Source: Candidatus Gastranaerophilales bacterium (GTDB taxonomy: Bacteria; Cyanobacteriota; Vampirovibrionia; Gastranaerophilales; Gastranaerophilaceae). From it: 35,275 nucleotides of DNA. Every line of letters begins with the position of its first letter. The first letter of the stretch is position 1. The notes under the pieces are model-generated. The model was not told the origin of the DNA. It saw nothing but the letters and a program-made list of their open reading frames with translations, and searched no databases. Positions 17,650 through 25,713 of the stretch are shown piece by piece. The stretch lies in NCBI GenBank assembly GCA_944324195.1, contig CALUVJ010000012.1:1-35275 (forward strand), given 5' to 3'. The position numbers and the translations under genes were made by a program.

Positions 17650-17686
17650 ATAAGGATGCCGGCTCTTTGCTTGCATCCTTATTTTT
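17650..17686 (+). terminator. Rho-independent terminator of gltX
   Basis: ATAAGGATGC at 17650-17659 pairs with GCATCCTTAT at 17673-17682, a ten-base-pair stem followed directly by more T residues. The loop and right arm also hold the -35 element and spacer of the next gene's promoter. Confidence 0.85.
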
Positions 17687-17695
17687 ATGTATAAT
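17667..17695 (+). promoter_or_regulatory. Promoter of the amidase gene, nested in the gltX terminator
   Basis: TTGCTT at 17667-17672, exactly 17 bases, then a perfect TATAAT at 17690-17695. Transcription would start near 17702, leaving a 20-base leader with GAGGGAG before the TTG start at 17722. Confidence 0.7.
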
Positions 17696-17721
17696 GTATA
17701 CAAATTAAGAGGGAGATTGTT

Positions 17722-19074
17722 TTGTTCAGCTATCGTTTAGTAAAAAAAGTATTGGTATTTGTTTCTTTGTTAACGGTATGTCCGGCCGCAACGTACGGTT
17801 ATGAATTGTTTCAGCCGGTTCAGAGGGATTTAAATGTCAGTACTGCTTATATTTTGTTTGCGGGCAAAGCTAGAAATTCCGAATCAATAATGATAAATAA
17901 TACAAAAGTTTACACTGCTTCAAATGGTGCGTTTGCACATTCCGTTAAATTAAATGACGGCGAGAATCGTATAGTTGTACGTTCAAATTACAGTACTAAG
18001 GTTTATAACATTTATAAAAAAACAAACATCTCTAAAGCTCAGGTAGAGGTTCAGGAATTCAGCCGCCGTCCGGTATTAGTTAAGTTAAATGATACTCCTC
18101 TCAGAAGTGCGCCTGCGGAGGATGGCTTTAATATACTATCGTATTTATTTAAAGATACAAGAATATTAATAAACGGAGAAAAAGACGGATATTACAGAGT
18201 TTATCTTTCAGAAGATAAAACAGCATGGATTGCAAAAAGTGATGTGGAAAATGTTTGTGAAACTGCAGAAGATCCTGCAAAATTTATTAATATGAATAGT
18301 GAAAGGTATAAAAATGCGGTTGTGCAGACAATATCTTTTACCGGGAATTTACCATATACTATAGAGGATAAAGATAAGGAAATTGTTTTTAAAGTTTATA
18401 ATCCAGAACTGTCGGAATCTTCAGTTTATACCGTAAATATTCCGAAACCAGATAAATATTTTTATCATGTAAGTTTAGTTAACGGATTATATACTGTTAA
18501 GGTCTGTGAAGTTCCGCGAACATTTGAGGATTGCACGATATTAGTTGATGCCGGGCATGGCGGCTCACAAAAAGGTGCAGTTGGCTGTCTGGGTGATGAG
18601 GAAAAGAATATAAATCTTAAAATAGCGCTTGAATTGCAGCAAATATTAAAAGAAAAAGGTGCCAAAGTTGTAATGACTCGGGAATGTGACGGTAATATTA
18701 CACTTAAAGACAGAATAAAAATCGCAAAAGAAAATGATATAGATATATATTTAAGTATACATTTAAATTCAGTAGGTGATGTTTCTTTTAATACATTCAA
18801 ACATAGAGGAACGAGTGTATTTTATTTTAATAATAATTCAAAAGAATTAGCAAAAATCTTGGAAAAATCAATAACAAAAAAGGCCGGGACTTGGAAAGAC
18901 GGAGTAAAACCGGCCAGTTTTGCGGTTATTCGTCCGGCAGATTATGTCGGAGTTTTAATCGAAACTGCCTATATGATTAATCCTTTTGATACTCTATTAT
19001 ATACACGAGAAGATTTTGCGCGTAATGCGGCAGAAGGTATTGTAGAGGGTATAAGTGAATATTTAAATAAGTAG
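17722..19074 (+). CDS. Secreted N-acetylmuramoyl-L-alanine amidase (Amidase_3, AmiC-like)
   Basis: Exported zinc amidase that cuts the bond between MurNAc and the stem peptide, normally during daughter-cell separation. Start TTG 17722 with GAGGGAG upstream gives a signal peptide (VKKVLVFVSLLTVCPAATYG). Residues about 30-110 look like an Ig- or AMIN-like beta domain, about 120-185 like an SH3-like domain (VLVKLNDTPLRSAP... TAWIAKSDV), and about 270-448 are the catalytic domain. Zinc and catalytic residues are visible in LVDAGHGG, GDEEKNINL, SIHLNS and LIETAYMINP. The 450-residue length fits multi-domain cyanobacterial amidases. With the SpoIID-like protein and NagZ it forms a wall-processing theme. 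Confidence 0.92.
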   Translation: MFSYRLVKKVLVFVSLLTVCPAATYGYELFQPVQRDLNVSTAYILFAGKARNSESIMINNTKVYTASNGAFAHSVKLNDGENRIVVRSNYSTKVYNIYKKTNISKAQVEVQEFSRRPVLVKLNDTPLRSAPAEDGFNILSYLFKDTRILINGEKDGYYRVYLSEDKTAWIAKSDVENVCETAEDPAKFINMNSERYKNAVVQTISFTGNLPYTIEDKDKEIVFKVYNPELSESSVYTVNIPKPDKYFYHVSLVNGLYTVKVCEVPRTFEDCTILVDAGHGGSQKGAVGCLGDEEKNINLKIALELQQILKEKGAKVVMTRECDGNITLKDRIKIAKENDIDIYLSIHLNSVGDVSFNTFKHRGTSVFYFNNNSKELAKILEKSITKKAGTWKDGVKPASFAVIRPADYVGVLIETAYMINPFDTLLYTREDFARNAAEGIVEGISEYLNK

Positions 19075-19117
19075 AAAATTAAATTATTAGCGAACGATTT
19101 AAAAACGCTGACAGAGC

Positions 19118-19148
19118 TTGTACACATTTATCTTTTTAGTGCTAAAAT
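19118..19148 (+). promoter_or_regulatory. Promoter of dnaG-rpoD, leaderless spacing
   Basis: TAAAAT at 19143-19148 ends six bases before the dnaG ATG at 19155. TTGTAC at 19118-19123 is a possible -35 with a long 19-base spacer. No Shine-Dalgarno lies between -10 and ATG. Confidence 0.5.
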
Positions 19149-19154
19149 GTTGGT

Positions 19155-21035
19155 ATGGCAAATTCATTTGAAGAAGTTATTTCTCAGATTAAAGACCGGC
19201 TGGATATAGTAGACGTTGTATCACAATATGTTGTTTTAAAAAAGAGCGGAGCCAATTATTGGGGATTATGTCCGTTTCATAACGACAAAAAGCCTTCTAT
19301 GTCAGTAAGCCCTTCCCGCGGTATTTTTAAATGCTTTTCCTGCGGCGAAGGCGGTGATGCTTTAAGTTTTCTTGTAAAAATTCAAAACCGCGAGTACAAA
19401 GATGTCATACTTGAATTGGCTGAAAAATACGGAATAGAGCTTCCAAAAAAATACAGTCCTTCTTCGGAGACAAAGGATTTAAAAAAAGAAATGATAAAAG
19501 CATGTGAAAAAGCTGCTAAGTTTTATCATAAACAATTAAGAAGCGCTGATGATGCCAATAAAGCAATGACGGCTCTGCGGGCAAGAAGTGTGGATGATAG
19601 CGTTATTGACAGATTTACTCTCGGCTGGGCGCCAAATAAATACGATACTTTGTATAAAGAATTGAAAAAAGAATTTAAAGATGAGGTTTTGGAAAAAGCC
19701 GGTCTGATATTGAAGTCAAACTCAGGCGGCTGGATTGACAGATTCAGAAACAGAATAATTATTCCCATACAAAATGAAAACGGTGATTATGTTGCATTTG
19801 GCGCCCGTGCGGTTGACGAGGGGCAAAATCCTAAGTACTTAAATTCATCAGACTCATTGATATACAACAAAAGTAAAATTCTTTTCGGGCTTTATACTGC
19901 TCAGGATGCAATAAAAAATGAAGATAGTGTTCTTATTATGGAAGGATATTTTGATGTAATTTCCGCACAGGCACACGGTGTGGAAAATGCGGTTGCTTCC
20001 TGCGGAACTGCGATGACTGCAGAGCATGTAAAATTACTTTCACGTTACACAAAATCAAGAAAAATATTTTTGTCATTTGATACTGATAGTGCCGGTATTA
20101 ATGCCACAAAAAGAGGCGGGGAAGTTATAAAAGAAACTCTTGCTGCTCTGGGCGGAATAAAACAATTTGACGAAAGCCATATTTCTTCAACCGCGGATGA
20201 CAAATATGCGTGTGAAATACGTGTGGTATCTCCCCCGCAAGGAAAGGATCCGGATGAATTTATCAGAACAATGGGCGGTGAAGCTTTTAAAGAGTATATA
20301 AAGAATGCCCCATTGCTCATAGATTTTTTATTGAATAATGTATTAAAAGATAAAAATTCAGTAAAAACGCCGCAAGAAAAAGCTCAACTGGTAGAAAAAA
20401 TAATAGAAATACTTAAGGATGTAAATAATAAAATTATTCAATCGGAATATGTAAAAATGGTTTCATCAGCATTAAATATTGATGAAAATGCAATGTTAAA
20501 AGAACTGGCAAGGCATGAAAATATGCTGATTTATTCCGAACGTCCAAATTTCAGTAAAAAAGTTGTAACAAATTCTTCACAAATTGAAATAAAAGCGCAA
20601 AAAAATTTATTGAGCGTTTTTCTAGCAAGTGGCAATGTTTTAACTTACCAACAAATCAATGAATTATTACCCGAAAATATTATAAAAGATGAAACGTTAA
20701 TAATTGTAAAAAATACAATTGACAAATTGGCGTGTACAATAAATAATGTTAAGGAACTCGTAAAAAATTTATATACAGAATTCATTGAGGATGATAATTT
20801 GACCCATATATTAACCGATATAGTTGAACTCTCGGAATCATTCAATGGTCTTGAACCTGACGAGTTTAAGAATGCAGTAAGGGAAAATGTTGCAAGACTA
20901 AAAAGATGTTACCAGGAAAAAGAAGCCGAAATACTTCGCCGTCAGTATAAACAAGTAAATGACGACGATACGGAGGCGTTAAAAATACAAATGCAACTCA
21001 GAGATAAAATAAAGTTAAGAACTGGAGATAAATAA
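19155..21035 (+). CDS. dnaG: DNA primase DnaG
   Basis: Replicative primase, 626 residues. N-terminal CHC2 zinc-binding domain: CPFH (Cys39, His42) and CFSCGEGG (Cys60, Cys63). The primase catalytic core follows, with [23 protein letters not shown] and the Toprim segment [13 protein letters not shown] carrying the metal Glu and FDTDSAG the Asp pair. The C-terminal third is helical, as expected for the DnaB-binding domain. Its stop TAA shares a base with the ATG of the sigma-factor gene, the classic dnaG-rpoD unit. It probably has no leader (see its promoter). Confidence 0.96.
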   Translation: MANSFEEVISQIKDRLDIVDVVSQYVVLKKSGANYWGLCPFHNDKKPSMSVSPSRGIFKCFSCGEGGDALSFLVKIQNREYKDVILELAEKYGIELPKKYSPSSETKDLKKEMIKACEKAAKFYHKQLRSADDANKAMTALRARSVDDSVIDRFTLGWAPNKYDTLYKELKKEFKDEVLEKAGLILKSNSGGWIDRFRNRIIIPIQNENGDYVAFGARAVDEGQNPKYLNSSDSLIYNKSKILFGLYTAQDAIKNEDSVLIMEGYFDVISAQAHGVENAVASCGTAMTAEHVKLLSRYTKSRKIFLSFDTDSAGINATKRGGEVIKETLAALGGIKQFDESHISSTADDKYACEIRVVSPPQGKDPDEFIRTMGGEAFKEYIKNAPLLIDFLLNNVLKDKNSVKTPQEKAQLVEKIIEILKDVNNKIIQSEYVKMVSSALNIDENAMLKELARHENMLIYSERPNFSKKVVTNSSQIEIKAQKNLLSVFLASGNVLTYQQINELLPENIIKDETLIIVKNTIDKLACTINNVKELVKNLYTEFIEDDNLTHILTDIVELSESFNGLEPDEFKNAVRENVARLKRCYQEKEAEILRRQYKQVNDDDTEALKIQMQLRDKIKLRTGDK

Positions 21036-22126
21036 TGACCCAAAAAAGAAATTCACATTCATCTGTAGTAAGTGTAGAAGATGAAAATATTGATTTGCTA
21101 GATTTTGATGCCGAAAAGGAGGAAGATGATACCGTAGATTATATTGAAACTGATTTAGGTACAGATAATATCGAAGATATTATAACTTCTTCAAAACTTG
21201 GCGATATCAAAAGTGATGATTTTTATATGATGGATTCCGATTCATCAAGAGATTCGGAATTTGATACGGAAGTTCCGAAGGGCGTAGCGGTAGAAGATCC
21301 TGTGAGACTTTACCTGAGAGAAATCGGTCGTATAAAATTATTATCAACAAGCGAAGAAATAGAACTGGCAAGAAAAATTATTCAGGGCGGAACTCCGGGT
21401 GCTATAGCAAAGCGCAAATTAGTTCAGGCAAATTTACGCTTGGTTGTCAGTATAGCAAAAAAATATGTAGGCCGCGGCATGCTTTTCTTAGACCTTATTC
21501 AGGAAGGTAATCTCGGTTTAATACGTGCGGCAGAAAAATTTGATCACGAAAGAGGTTTTAAATTCTCAACTTATGCAACATGGTGGATAAGACAGGCAAT
21601 TACAAGAGCAATTGCCGATCAGGCAAGAACAATCCGTATACCTGTTCATATGGTAGAAACAATTAATAAGTTAAAGAAAGTTACAAGACGTCTTGCTCAG
21701 GAACTTTCGCGAAAACCTACCGAAGAAGAACTTGCTTCCGAAATGGGTGTATCAATTTCTAAATTAAGAGAAATTGTGAAAATTGCTCAAGAACCTTTGT
21801 CACTTGAAACTCCTATTGGCAAAGAAGAAGATTCAAGACTGGGTGATTTTATAGAAGATAAAGAAGCGGATGCTCCGATTAAAACAGTTGCATCAGAGCT
21901 TTTAAGAGAAGATTTGGCTGAAGTTCTTTGTACCCTTTCTCCAAGAGAAAGAGATGTATTAAGACTTAGATTCGGTATGGATGACGGACGTCAGAGAACT
22001 CTTGAAGAAGTCGGACAATTATTCGGAGTTACACGTGAACGTATCAGACAAATAGAAGCAAAGGCACTGAGAAAACTTCGTCATCCAAATAGAAGTAAAC
22101 GCTTAAGAGAATATGTAGAAAATTAA
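21035..22126 (+). CDS. rpoD: Principal sigma factor RpoD/SigA, cyanobacterial type
   Basis: Group 1 sigma-70 factor (363 residues). An acidic N-terminus of about 85 residues replaces a full region 1.1. Region 1.2 begins [18 protein letters not shown]. Region 2 follows with [19 protein letters not shown] and [19 protein letters not shown], region 3 after [14 protein letters not shown], and region 4 ends with the helix-turn-helix [19 protein letters not shown]. The [16 protein letters not shown] wording is close to that of cyanobacterial SigA as I remember it. GGAG lies upstream inside dnaG. The promoters found in the window (TTGACA/TATAAT-like, 17-base spacing) fit such a factor. Confidence 0.96.
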   Translation: MTQKRNSHSSVVSVEDENIDLLDFDAEKEEDDTVDYIETDLGTDNIEDIITSSKLGDIKSDDFYMMDSDSSRDSEFDTEVPKGVAVEDPVRLYLREIGRIKLLSTSEEIELARKIIQGGTPGAIAKRKLVQANLRLVVSIAKKYVGRGMLFLDLIQEGNLGLIRAAEKFDHERGFKFSTYATWWIRQAITRAIADQARTIRIPVHMVETINKLKKVTRRLAQELSRKPTEEELASEMGVSISKLREIVKIAQEPLSLETPIGKEEDSRLGDFIEDKEADAPIKTVASELLREDLAEVLCTLSPRERDVLRLRFGMDDGRQRTLEEVGQLFGVTRERIRQIEAKALRKLRHPNRSKRLREYVEN

Positions 22127-22136
22127 AAGAATCAGA

Positions 22137-22167
22137 AAAGGGGCCGGCTCATTGAGCCGGCCCCTTT
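22137..22167 (+). terminator. Hairpin terminator of dnaG-rpoD
   Basis: AAAGGGGCCGGCTC (22137-22150) and GAGCCGGCCCCTTT (22154-22167) form a perfect 14-base-pair stem with a three-base loop, ten bases after the stop. Only three T residues end the stem, followed by GGTTG, so termination may rely mostly on the very stable hairpin. Confidence 0.8.
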
Positions 22168-22211
22168 GGTTGATTGAGAAGTTTTTCTTTTTAACAAAAC
22201 ATAACATTTTA

Positions 22212-22256
22212 TTGGATTTTTAGCATGTTTAAAATATAATAACTTAGGTAAACCTA
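22212..22256 (+). promoter_or_regulatory. Sigma-70 promoter of the 197-aa gene with small palindrome
   Basis: TTGGAT at 22212-22217, a 17-base spacer and a perfect TATAAT at 22235-22240. The expected start site falls in a short inverted repeat TAGGT-AA-ACCTA at 22245-22256. GAGGGAG at 22258-22264 is the ribosome binding site of the ATG at 22273. Confidence 0.7.
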
Positions 22257-22272
22257 TGAGGGAGTATAAAAT

Positions 22273-22866
22273 ATGCCTAATAATGAAAGTGTTGGAAAGA
22301 AAATAGTGGAAGCTCTTAAAAAGCAAGCCGAAAGCATGGATATACAAGAGAATCAGGATATAAGTTTTGATACTGTTCCTGTTAGTAATCCTATAAATGA
22401 TGATATTTTTGCTTCATCATCGGATGATATTTTTTCAGAGCCGGCAAAACCTGTAAAAAATACAAATTTCTTTGATGATGTAACAGAAGAAAAGGATCCG
22501 TTTTTTACAGAGTCGAAACCTGTGCAAGCTCCGGTTTCGGAAACAATGAGTGAATCATTTGAAATGCCTGCTAATATAACGGTTCTTAAAAAATTGATAT
22601 CACAACTTCCGAGCGGTGTGTCAAGACATACCGGTGCTCAAATTATTAAGCAGACTATGGAAGCATTGGGAATTTCAATGAAGAGTGTTCTGCAGGATGC
22701 ACAGCAGGTACAGGAAAATTTAAAGGTATCTGCAAGAGAATGCCAGGCGTCTATTCAAGAATATAAGAAACAAATTTTAGCCTTGGAAAAACAATCTCAA
22801 AGCTATCAAAAACAATACTCAGCTTTAAACGATTTGATAAGTTTGTTTATTCAAACAACAAAGTAA
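22273..22866 (+). CDS. Coiled-coil protein of unknown function
   Basis: A 197-residue cytosolic protein. Residues about 20-95 are acidic and probably disordered, with repeated DDIF/DDIFS and FFD motifs. From about 97 a conserved-looking segment begins (ITVLKKLISQLPSGVS), then GAQIIKQTMEALGISMKSVL and a long heptad-rich coiled coil to the C-terminus (VQENLKVSARECQASIQEY, ALEKQSQSYQKQYSAL). The layout of disordered tail plus coiled coil resembles scaffold or division-associated proteins, but I recognise no named family. It has its own promoter and is closed by a bidirectional terminator. Confidence 0.8.
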   Translation: MPNNESVGKKIVEALKKQAESMDIQENQDISFDTVPVSNPINDDIFASSSDDIFSEPAKPVKNTNFFDDVTEEKDPFFTESKPVQAPVSETMSESFEMPANITVLKKLISQLPSGVSRHTGAQIIKQTMEALGISMKSVLQDAQQVQENLKVSARECQASIQEYKKQILALEKQSQSYQKQYSALNDLISLFIQTTK

Positions 22867-22879
22867 GTGTTAAAAATAA

Positions 22880-22906
22880 AAAAGGAGGTTTTAAACCTCC
22901 TTTTTT
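22880..22906. terminator. Bidirectional terminator between convergent genes
   Basis: AAAAGGAGGTTT-T-AAACCTCCTTTT is a palindrome with a T run on one strand and an A run on the other. It lies between the stops of the 197-residue plus gene and the 150-residue minus gene, so it can end transcription from both sides. Confidence 0.85.
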
Positions 22907-22910
22907 ATTG

Positions 22911-23363
22911 TCAAATTTCTTCATTTTCTTCAGAATTTTCATCAGTCAAAGTTGGTGCAGTAACAGTTACTCCTAAAGCTTCAAGTGCAGTTCTTGCCTT
23001 TGGTGCCAGCGCTGTATCGGAAAAATTCTCCAGGATTGTTTGATAACATTCAATAGCTTCCGGTTTCATATCGCGCAGGCGATATACATTTCCGGCTTTA
23101 TAATACAAAGGAGCCAGCTCTGTAGATGGCGACATTAGCATTTGATTATCCAGTTTAATTTTTATACCTATTAATTGTTCATTATCCTGCGGAGACAATA
23201 ATGCCTTGCCGTAAATTTTTTGTGTCAATTTGTCAATAGTGTCAGACATTTCCGTAATAGCTTCTTTAGAAAGTTTTGAAGATTTTTTTGCGGCTGATAC
23301 GTCCAGAGAAATTGCTGACAGCAATAAAAATCCAACTAATATTGATAGAAAAATTTTTTTCAT
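22911..23363 (-). CDS. Small secreted TPR-like protein
   Basis: A 150-residue protein with a textbook signal peptide (KKIFLSILVGFLLLSAISL, cleavage after VSA near 24). The mature part is Lys-rich, then has a helical pair reading LAPLYYKAGNVYRLRDMKPEAIECYQTIL. This has the spacing of one or two tetratricopeptide repeats, and an acidic tail ends the protein. It is probably periplasmic and binds a partner. AGGGG lies about six bases before the ATG and AAAAGGAG slightly further up. A TATAAT about 40 bases upstream is a likely -10 box. The specific function is unknown. Confidence 0.75.
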   Translation of the reverse strand: MKKIFLSILVGFLLLSAISLDVSAAKKSSKLSKEAITEMSDTIDKLTQKIYGKALLSPQDNEQLIGIKIKLDNQMLMSPSTELAPLYYKAGNVYRLRDMKPEAIECYQTILENFSDTALAPKARTALEALGVTVTAPTLTDENSEENEEI

Positions 23364-23414
23364 ATTTGCCCCTATACTCCTTTTAATCTTAACTTAATTA
23401 TACTACATAAAAAG

Positions 23415-23444
23415 TTGATTTTTATTATCAATTAAATGTATGAT
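23415..23444 (+). promoter_or_regulatory. Promoter of nagZ, leaderless spacing
   Basis: TTGATT at 23415-23420, an 18-base spacer and TATGAT at 23439-23444, then six bases to ATG 23451. The box overlaps the upstream in-frame ATG at 23436, which argues that the gene starts at 23451. Confidence 0.6.
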
Positions 23445-23450
23445 TATTTT

Positions 23451-24413
23451 ATGGAACAGCTTATTTATCAGAAATTTATTCTCGGAACAGGAGGAGCAGA
23501 TAACCGTTCATCACTGGATAAAGCTTTAAATGGAGGGCTTGGCGGAGTGATATTTTTTACGCGGGATATTGATTCAAAAGAACAGTTTAAAAATTTGATT
23601 GATGATATAAAAAGCAGCGTTTCTGTACCTTTATTTTTGTCCATAGATCAAGAAGGCGGCAGGGTAGAACGTACGGAAAATATTCATGCAAGATACCTTT
23701 CTCCGAAATTTGCTTATGAAAAAGGAGATGGTTTTTTAATCAGACAAAACGAAAAAATTGCAAAAGAACTTTCGGATTATGGTATAAATCTTAATTTTGC
23801 GCCGTGTGCAGACGTTAATACAAATCCCGATAACCCGATAATAGGAGAAAGGGCTTTTTCTTCCAATCCGGAAGAAGTTTCAAAATGTGTAAGAATTGTG
23901 TCTGAGATATACAGGAAAAATGGAATTATTCCTTGTCTTAAGCATTTTCCCGGACATGGTGACGCTTCAAAGGACAGTCATTTAACGCTTCCGGTGATTG
24001 ATTTATCTCTGGGGGATATGGAGAAAGTCCATATAAAGCCATTTAGAGACAATTTGAATGTTGAAATGATAATGGTTGCACATCTTCATTGCACTTGCTT
24101 TGATAAAGAAACAATTCCCGCATCTCTTAGCAAAAATGTGGTTGGCTATTTGAGAAACATTATGAAATATGATGGTGTTGTAATAACTGATGATATGGTA
24201 ATGAAAGGCGTTCAGGATTTTGGAAGCCTGGATGCGTGTGAAATGGCAATACGAGCCGGTGTTGATATGTTTATTTTCAGAGATGCAAACCCTGAAATGA
24301 TAGGGTTAATAGATGGTCTTGTAAAGTTGGTTGAGCGGGATGAAGATTTGAAGAAAAAGGTTATTGAATCTGATAGGAGGATTCAGAAATTAAAAAAAGA
24401 GCGGCTGATGTAA
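23451..24413 (+). CDS. nagZ: Beta-N-acetylhexosaminidase NagZ (GH3)
   Basis: Glycoside hydrolase family 3 enzyme that removes GlcNAc from 1,6-anhydro-MurNAc muropeptides during wall recycling. Active-site segments: SIDQEGGRVERT (substrate binding), PADVN-like FAPCADVNTNP, GERAFSSNP, the catalytic dyad loop KHFPGHGDASKDSH and the nucleophile VVITDDMVMKG. No signal peptide, so cytosolic, as expected for recycling. An ATG at 23436 is in frame, but the -10 box overlaps it and no Shine-Dalgarno precedes either, so I use 23451 (320 residues, MEQLIYQKF). Confidence 0.92.
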   Translation: MEQLIYQKFILGTGGADNRSSLDKALNGGLGGVIFFTRDIDSKEQFKNLIDDIKSSVSVPLFLSIDQEGGRVERTENIHARYLSPKFAYEKGDGFLIRQNEKIAKELSDYGINLNFAPCADVNTNPDNPIIGERAFSSNPEEVSKCVRIVSEIYRKNGIIPCLKHFPGHGDASKDSHLTLPVIDLSLGDMEKVHIKPFRDNLNVEMIMVAHLHCTCFDKETIPASLSKNVVGYLRNIMKYDGVVITDDMVMKGVQDFGSLDACEMAIRAGVDMFIFRDANPEMIGLIDGLVKLVERDEDLKKKVIESDRRIQKLKKERLM

Positions 24414-24428
24414 TTCAGACCGCTCTTT
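24396..24428. terminator. Terminator shared by nagZ and the zinc-ribbon gene
   Basis: AAAGAGCGG (24396-24404) pairs with CCGCTCTTT (24420-24428), with CTGA/TCAG pairing inside. The left arm overlaps the last nagZ codons. On the minus strand the stem ends in seven T residues, so it works best for the zinc-ribbon gene. Confidence 0.75.
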
Positions 24429-24446
24429 GTAAAGAAAATTATTTAA

Positions 24447-24752
24447 TTAAGAAGCCGCAACTTCTGTTGATTCAGCTGCAGCAGCTTTTTCAGCATCAAA
24501 ACACTCTTTGCAAAGAACATCTCTGCCTTGCGTAGGATTAAAAGGCACTTGTGTTTGTTTTCCGCATTTAGCGCAAACAGCATCGTGCATTTTTTTCTTT
24601 CCTCTGTGCATTTGTTTCTTAATTTTTCTGCAGTTTGCGCATCTTTTTGGCTTATTTGTTAACCCTTTTTCTGCAAAAAACTCTTGTTCACCTGCGGTAA
24701 AAACGAATTCAGCTCCGCAGTCCTCACAAATAAGCGTTTCATCTTGGTACAT
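24447..24752 (-). CDS. Double zinc-ribbon protein (zf_Tbcl/CxxC-x17-CxxC type)
   Basis: A 101-residue protein with two treble CxxC modules. The first (ICEDCGAEFVFTAGEQEFF ... RCANCRKIKK) fits the probable zinc-ribbon family whose members carry the same FTAGEQEF-x-EKG wording. The second (CAKCGKQTQVPFNPTQGRDV then CKEC) fits the CxxC-x17-CxxC domain. A Lys/Arg-rich linker (KKQMHRGKKKMHDAV) joins them, suggesting RNA or ribosome contact, and the tail is Ala-rich. The frame runs to GTG 24803, but AGGAG eight bases before ATG 24752 decides the start. A strong promoter lies upstream. The biochemical role of these families is not established to my knowledge. Confidence 0.88.
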   Translation of the reverse strand: MYQDETLICEDCGAEFVFTAGEQEFFAEKGLTNKPKRCANCRKIKKQMHRGKKKMHDAVCAKCGKQTQVPFNPTQGRDVLCKECFDAEKAAAAESTEVAAS

Positions 24753-24763
24753 GACTTGATCTC

Positions 24764-24799
24764 CTAAATATTTAATAACCCAGACGTAATTAGCGTCAT
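24764..24799 (-). other. Possible 11-codon leader peptide before the zinc-ribbon gene
   Basis: ATG at 24799-24797 lies exactly six bases after the -10 box and opens a short frame reading MTLITSGLLNI, ending in TAG at 24766-24764. That stop overlaps the AGGAG of the zinc-ribbon gene. It could be translated from a leaderless RNA and influence the downstream start, or it may be chance. Confidence 0.3.
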
Positions 24800-24805
24800 G
24801 CACTC

Positions 24806-24834
24806 ATTCTATACTTTTTTTCAGCGGGCGTCAA
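24806..24834 (-). promoter_or_regulatory. Strong sigma-70 promoter of the zinc-ribbon gene
   Basis: On the minus strand TTGACG (24834-24829), 17 bases, TAGAAT (24811-24806). Both hexamers are five of six. The transcript would start near 24799. Confidence 0.75.
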
Positions 24835-24892
24835 GTGGTAAAGGCAATAATATCAAATTATTGCAACAAAACTTAAATCTTTAGCAAGAGTA

Positions 24893-25327
24893 TTATTTAC
24901 CTGTAGAGCCGAAACCGCCGGTTCCTCTTTCAGTTTCTGACAACTCAGTTACAACTTCAATTTTAGCCTGTTCATATTTAGCTATAATCATTTGTGCAAT
25001 GCGTTCATCCGGCTTAATAGTATAAGGTTCATTGGAAAGGTTTACGACCGGGATACAAACTTCTCCTCTGTAATCTTCGTCAATGGTTCCGACGCAGTTA
25101 ATAAGACTTATTCCGTGCTTAATTGACAGACCTGAACGAGGGCGTATTTGAGCTTCATACCCGTGTTCAAGTTCAATTTTCAGTCCTGTAGGGATTAGTT
25201 TCCTTTCAAGCGGCTGCAGTGTAATTTCTTCATCAATAGCAGCGCATAAATCCATGCCGGCTGCACCTTCTGTTTTGTATTCAGGCACGAATCTGTTGTG
25301 CGGCATTCTAAATATTTTTAGTATCAT
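24893..25327 (-). CDS. dut: dUTP diphosphatase (dUTPase)
   Basis: Homotrimeric dUTPase, 144 residues, hydrolysing dUTP to dUMP and keeping uracil out of DNA. All five motifs are visible: AAGMDLCAA, PRSGLSIKHG, GTIDEDYRGEVC with the catalytic Asp, RIAQMIIAKYE, and the C-terminal P-loop-like RGTGGFGSTGK. It follows the 76-residue gene by 17 bases and is probably cotranscribed with it from the TTGACA promoter at 25630. Confidence 0.96.
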   Translation of the reverse strand: MILKIFRMPHNRFVPEYKTEGAAGMDLCAAIDEEITLQPLERKLIPTGLKIELEHGYEAQIRPRSGLSIKHGISLINCVGTIDEDYRGEVCIPVVNLSNEPYTIKPDERIAQMIIAKYEQAKIEVVTELSETERGTGGFGSTGK

Positions 25328-25344
25328 ACTTCTCCTCAGATATT

Positions 25345-25575
25345 TTAGGCTGTAATAATGGTTTTACCGTCTATAACTTGTTTAGGGAATATAGTTAACG
25401 TTTCAATGCCCATAGATTTATCAAGTTTTTTATTGTTAACAGGATTAACTTTTTGTGCTTTTTCAACTGCTTCACCGTTGTTGTTCATCATAGACATAAA
25501 ACTATTGGAATATTTAATAAACATGTTTTTTCTAAGAGTATTATTTTCTCCTAAAGAGACCGATGTAATATTCAT
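25345..25575 (-). CDS. Small lineage-specific protein upstream of dut
   Basis: A 76-residue polar protein beginning MNITSVSLGEN, with no signal peptide or membrane segment. AGAAGG lies eight bases before the ATG and a promoter with a perfect -35 box stands upstream, which supports a real gene. The N-terminus resembles the short beta-strand-like starts of other lineage-specific proteins in this group. No family or function can be assigned. It lies 17 bases before dut. Confidence 0.55.
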   Translation of the reverse strand: MNITSVSLGENNTLRKNMFIKYSNSFMSMMNNNGEAVEKAQKVNPVNNKKLDKSMGIETLTIFPKQVIDGKTIITA

Positions 25576-25601
25576 ATTACTTACCTTCTTTCTATGGTTT
25601 T

Positions 25602-25630
25602 ATTTTCAAACAGAGGAAGTATTATGTCAA
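25602..25630 (-). promoter_or_regulatory. Promoter for the small ORF and dut
   Basis: TTGACA (25630-25625, perfect), 17 bases, GAAAAT (25607-25602, four of six) on the minus strand, about 27 bases before the ATG at 25575. Confidence 0.55.
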
Positions 25631-25644
25631 TAAAAATATAAAAT

Positions 25645-25673
25645 TTGTAACAAAATTTTTTTTGTGATAATAT
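25645..25673 (+). promoter_or_regulatory. Possible promoter of the repeat array and tRNA-Leu
   Basis: TTGTAA at 25645-25650, 17 bases, TAATAT at 25668-25673. It is followed by a small hairpin TGCGC-GGGAA-GCGCA at 25680-25694 and then the first 124-bp repeat. It is the best promoter-like site before the array. Confidence 0.4.
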
Positions 25674-25713
25674 AGATTGTGCGCGGGAAGCGCATTGAAA
25701 AATAAATATAGTT

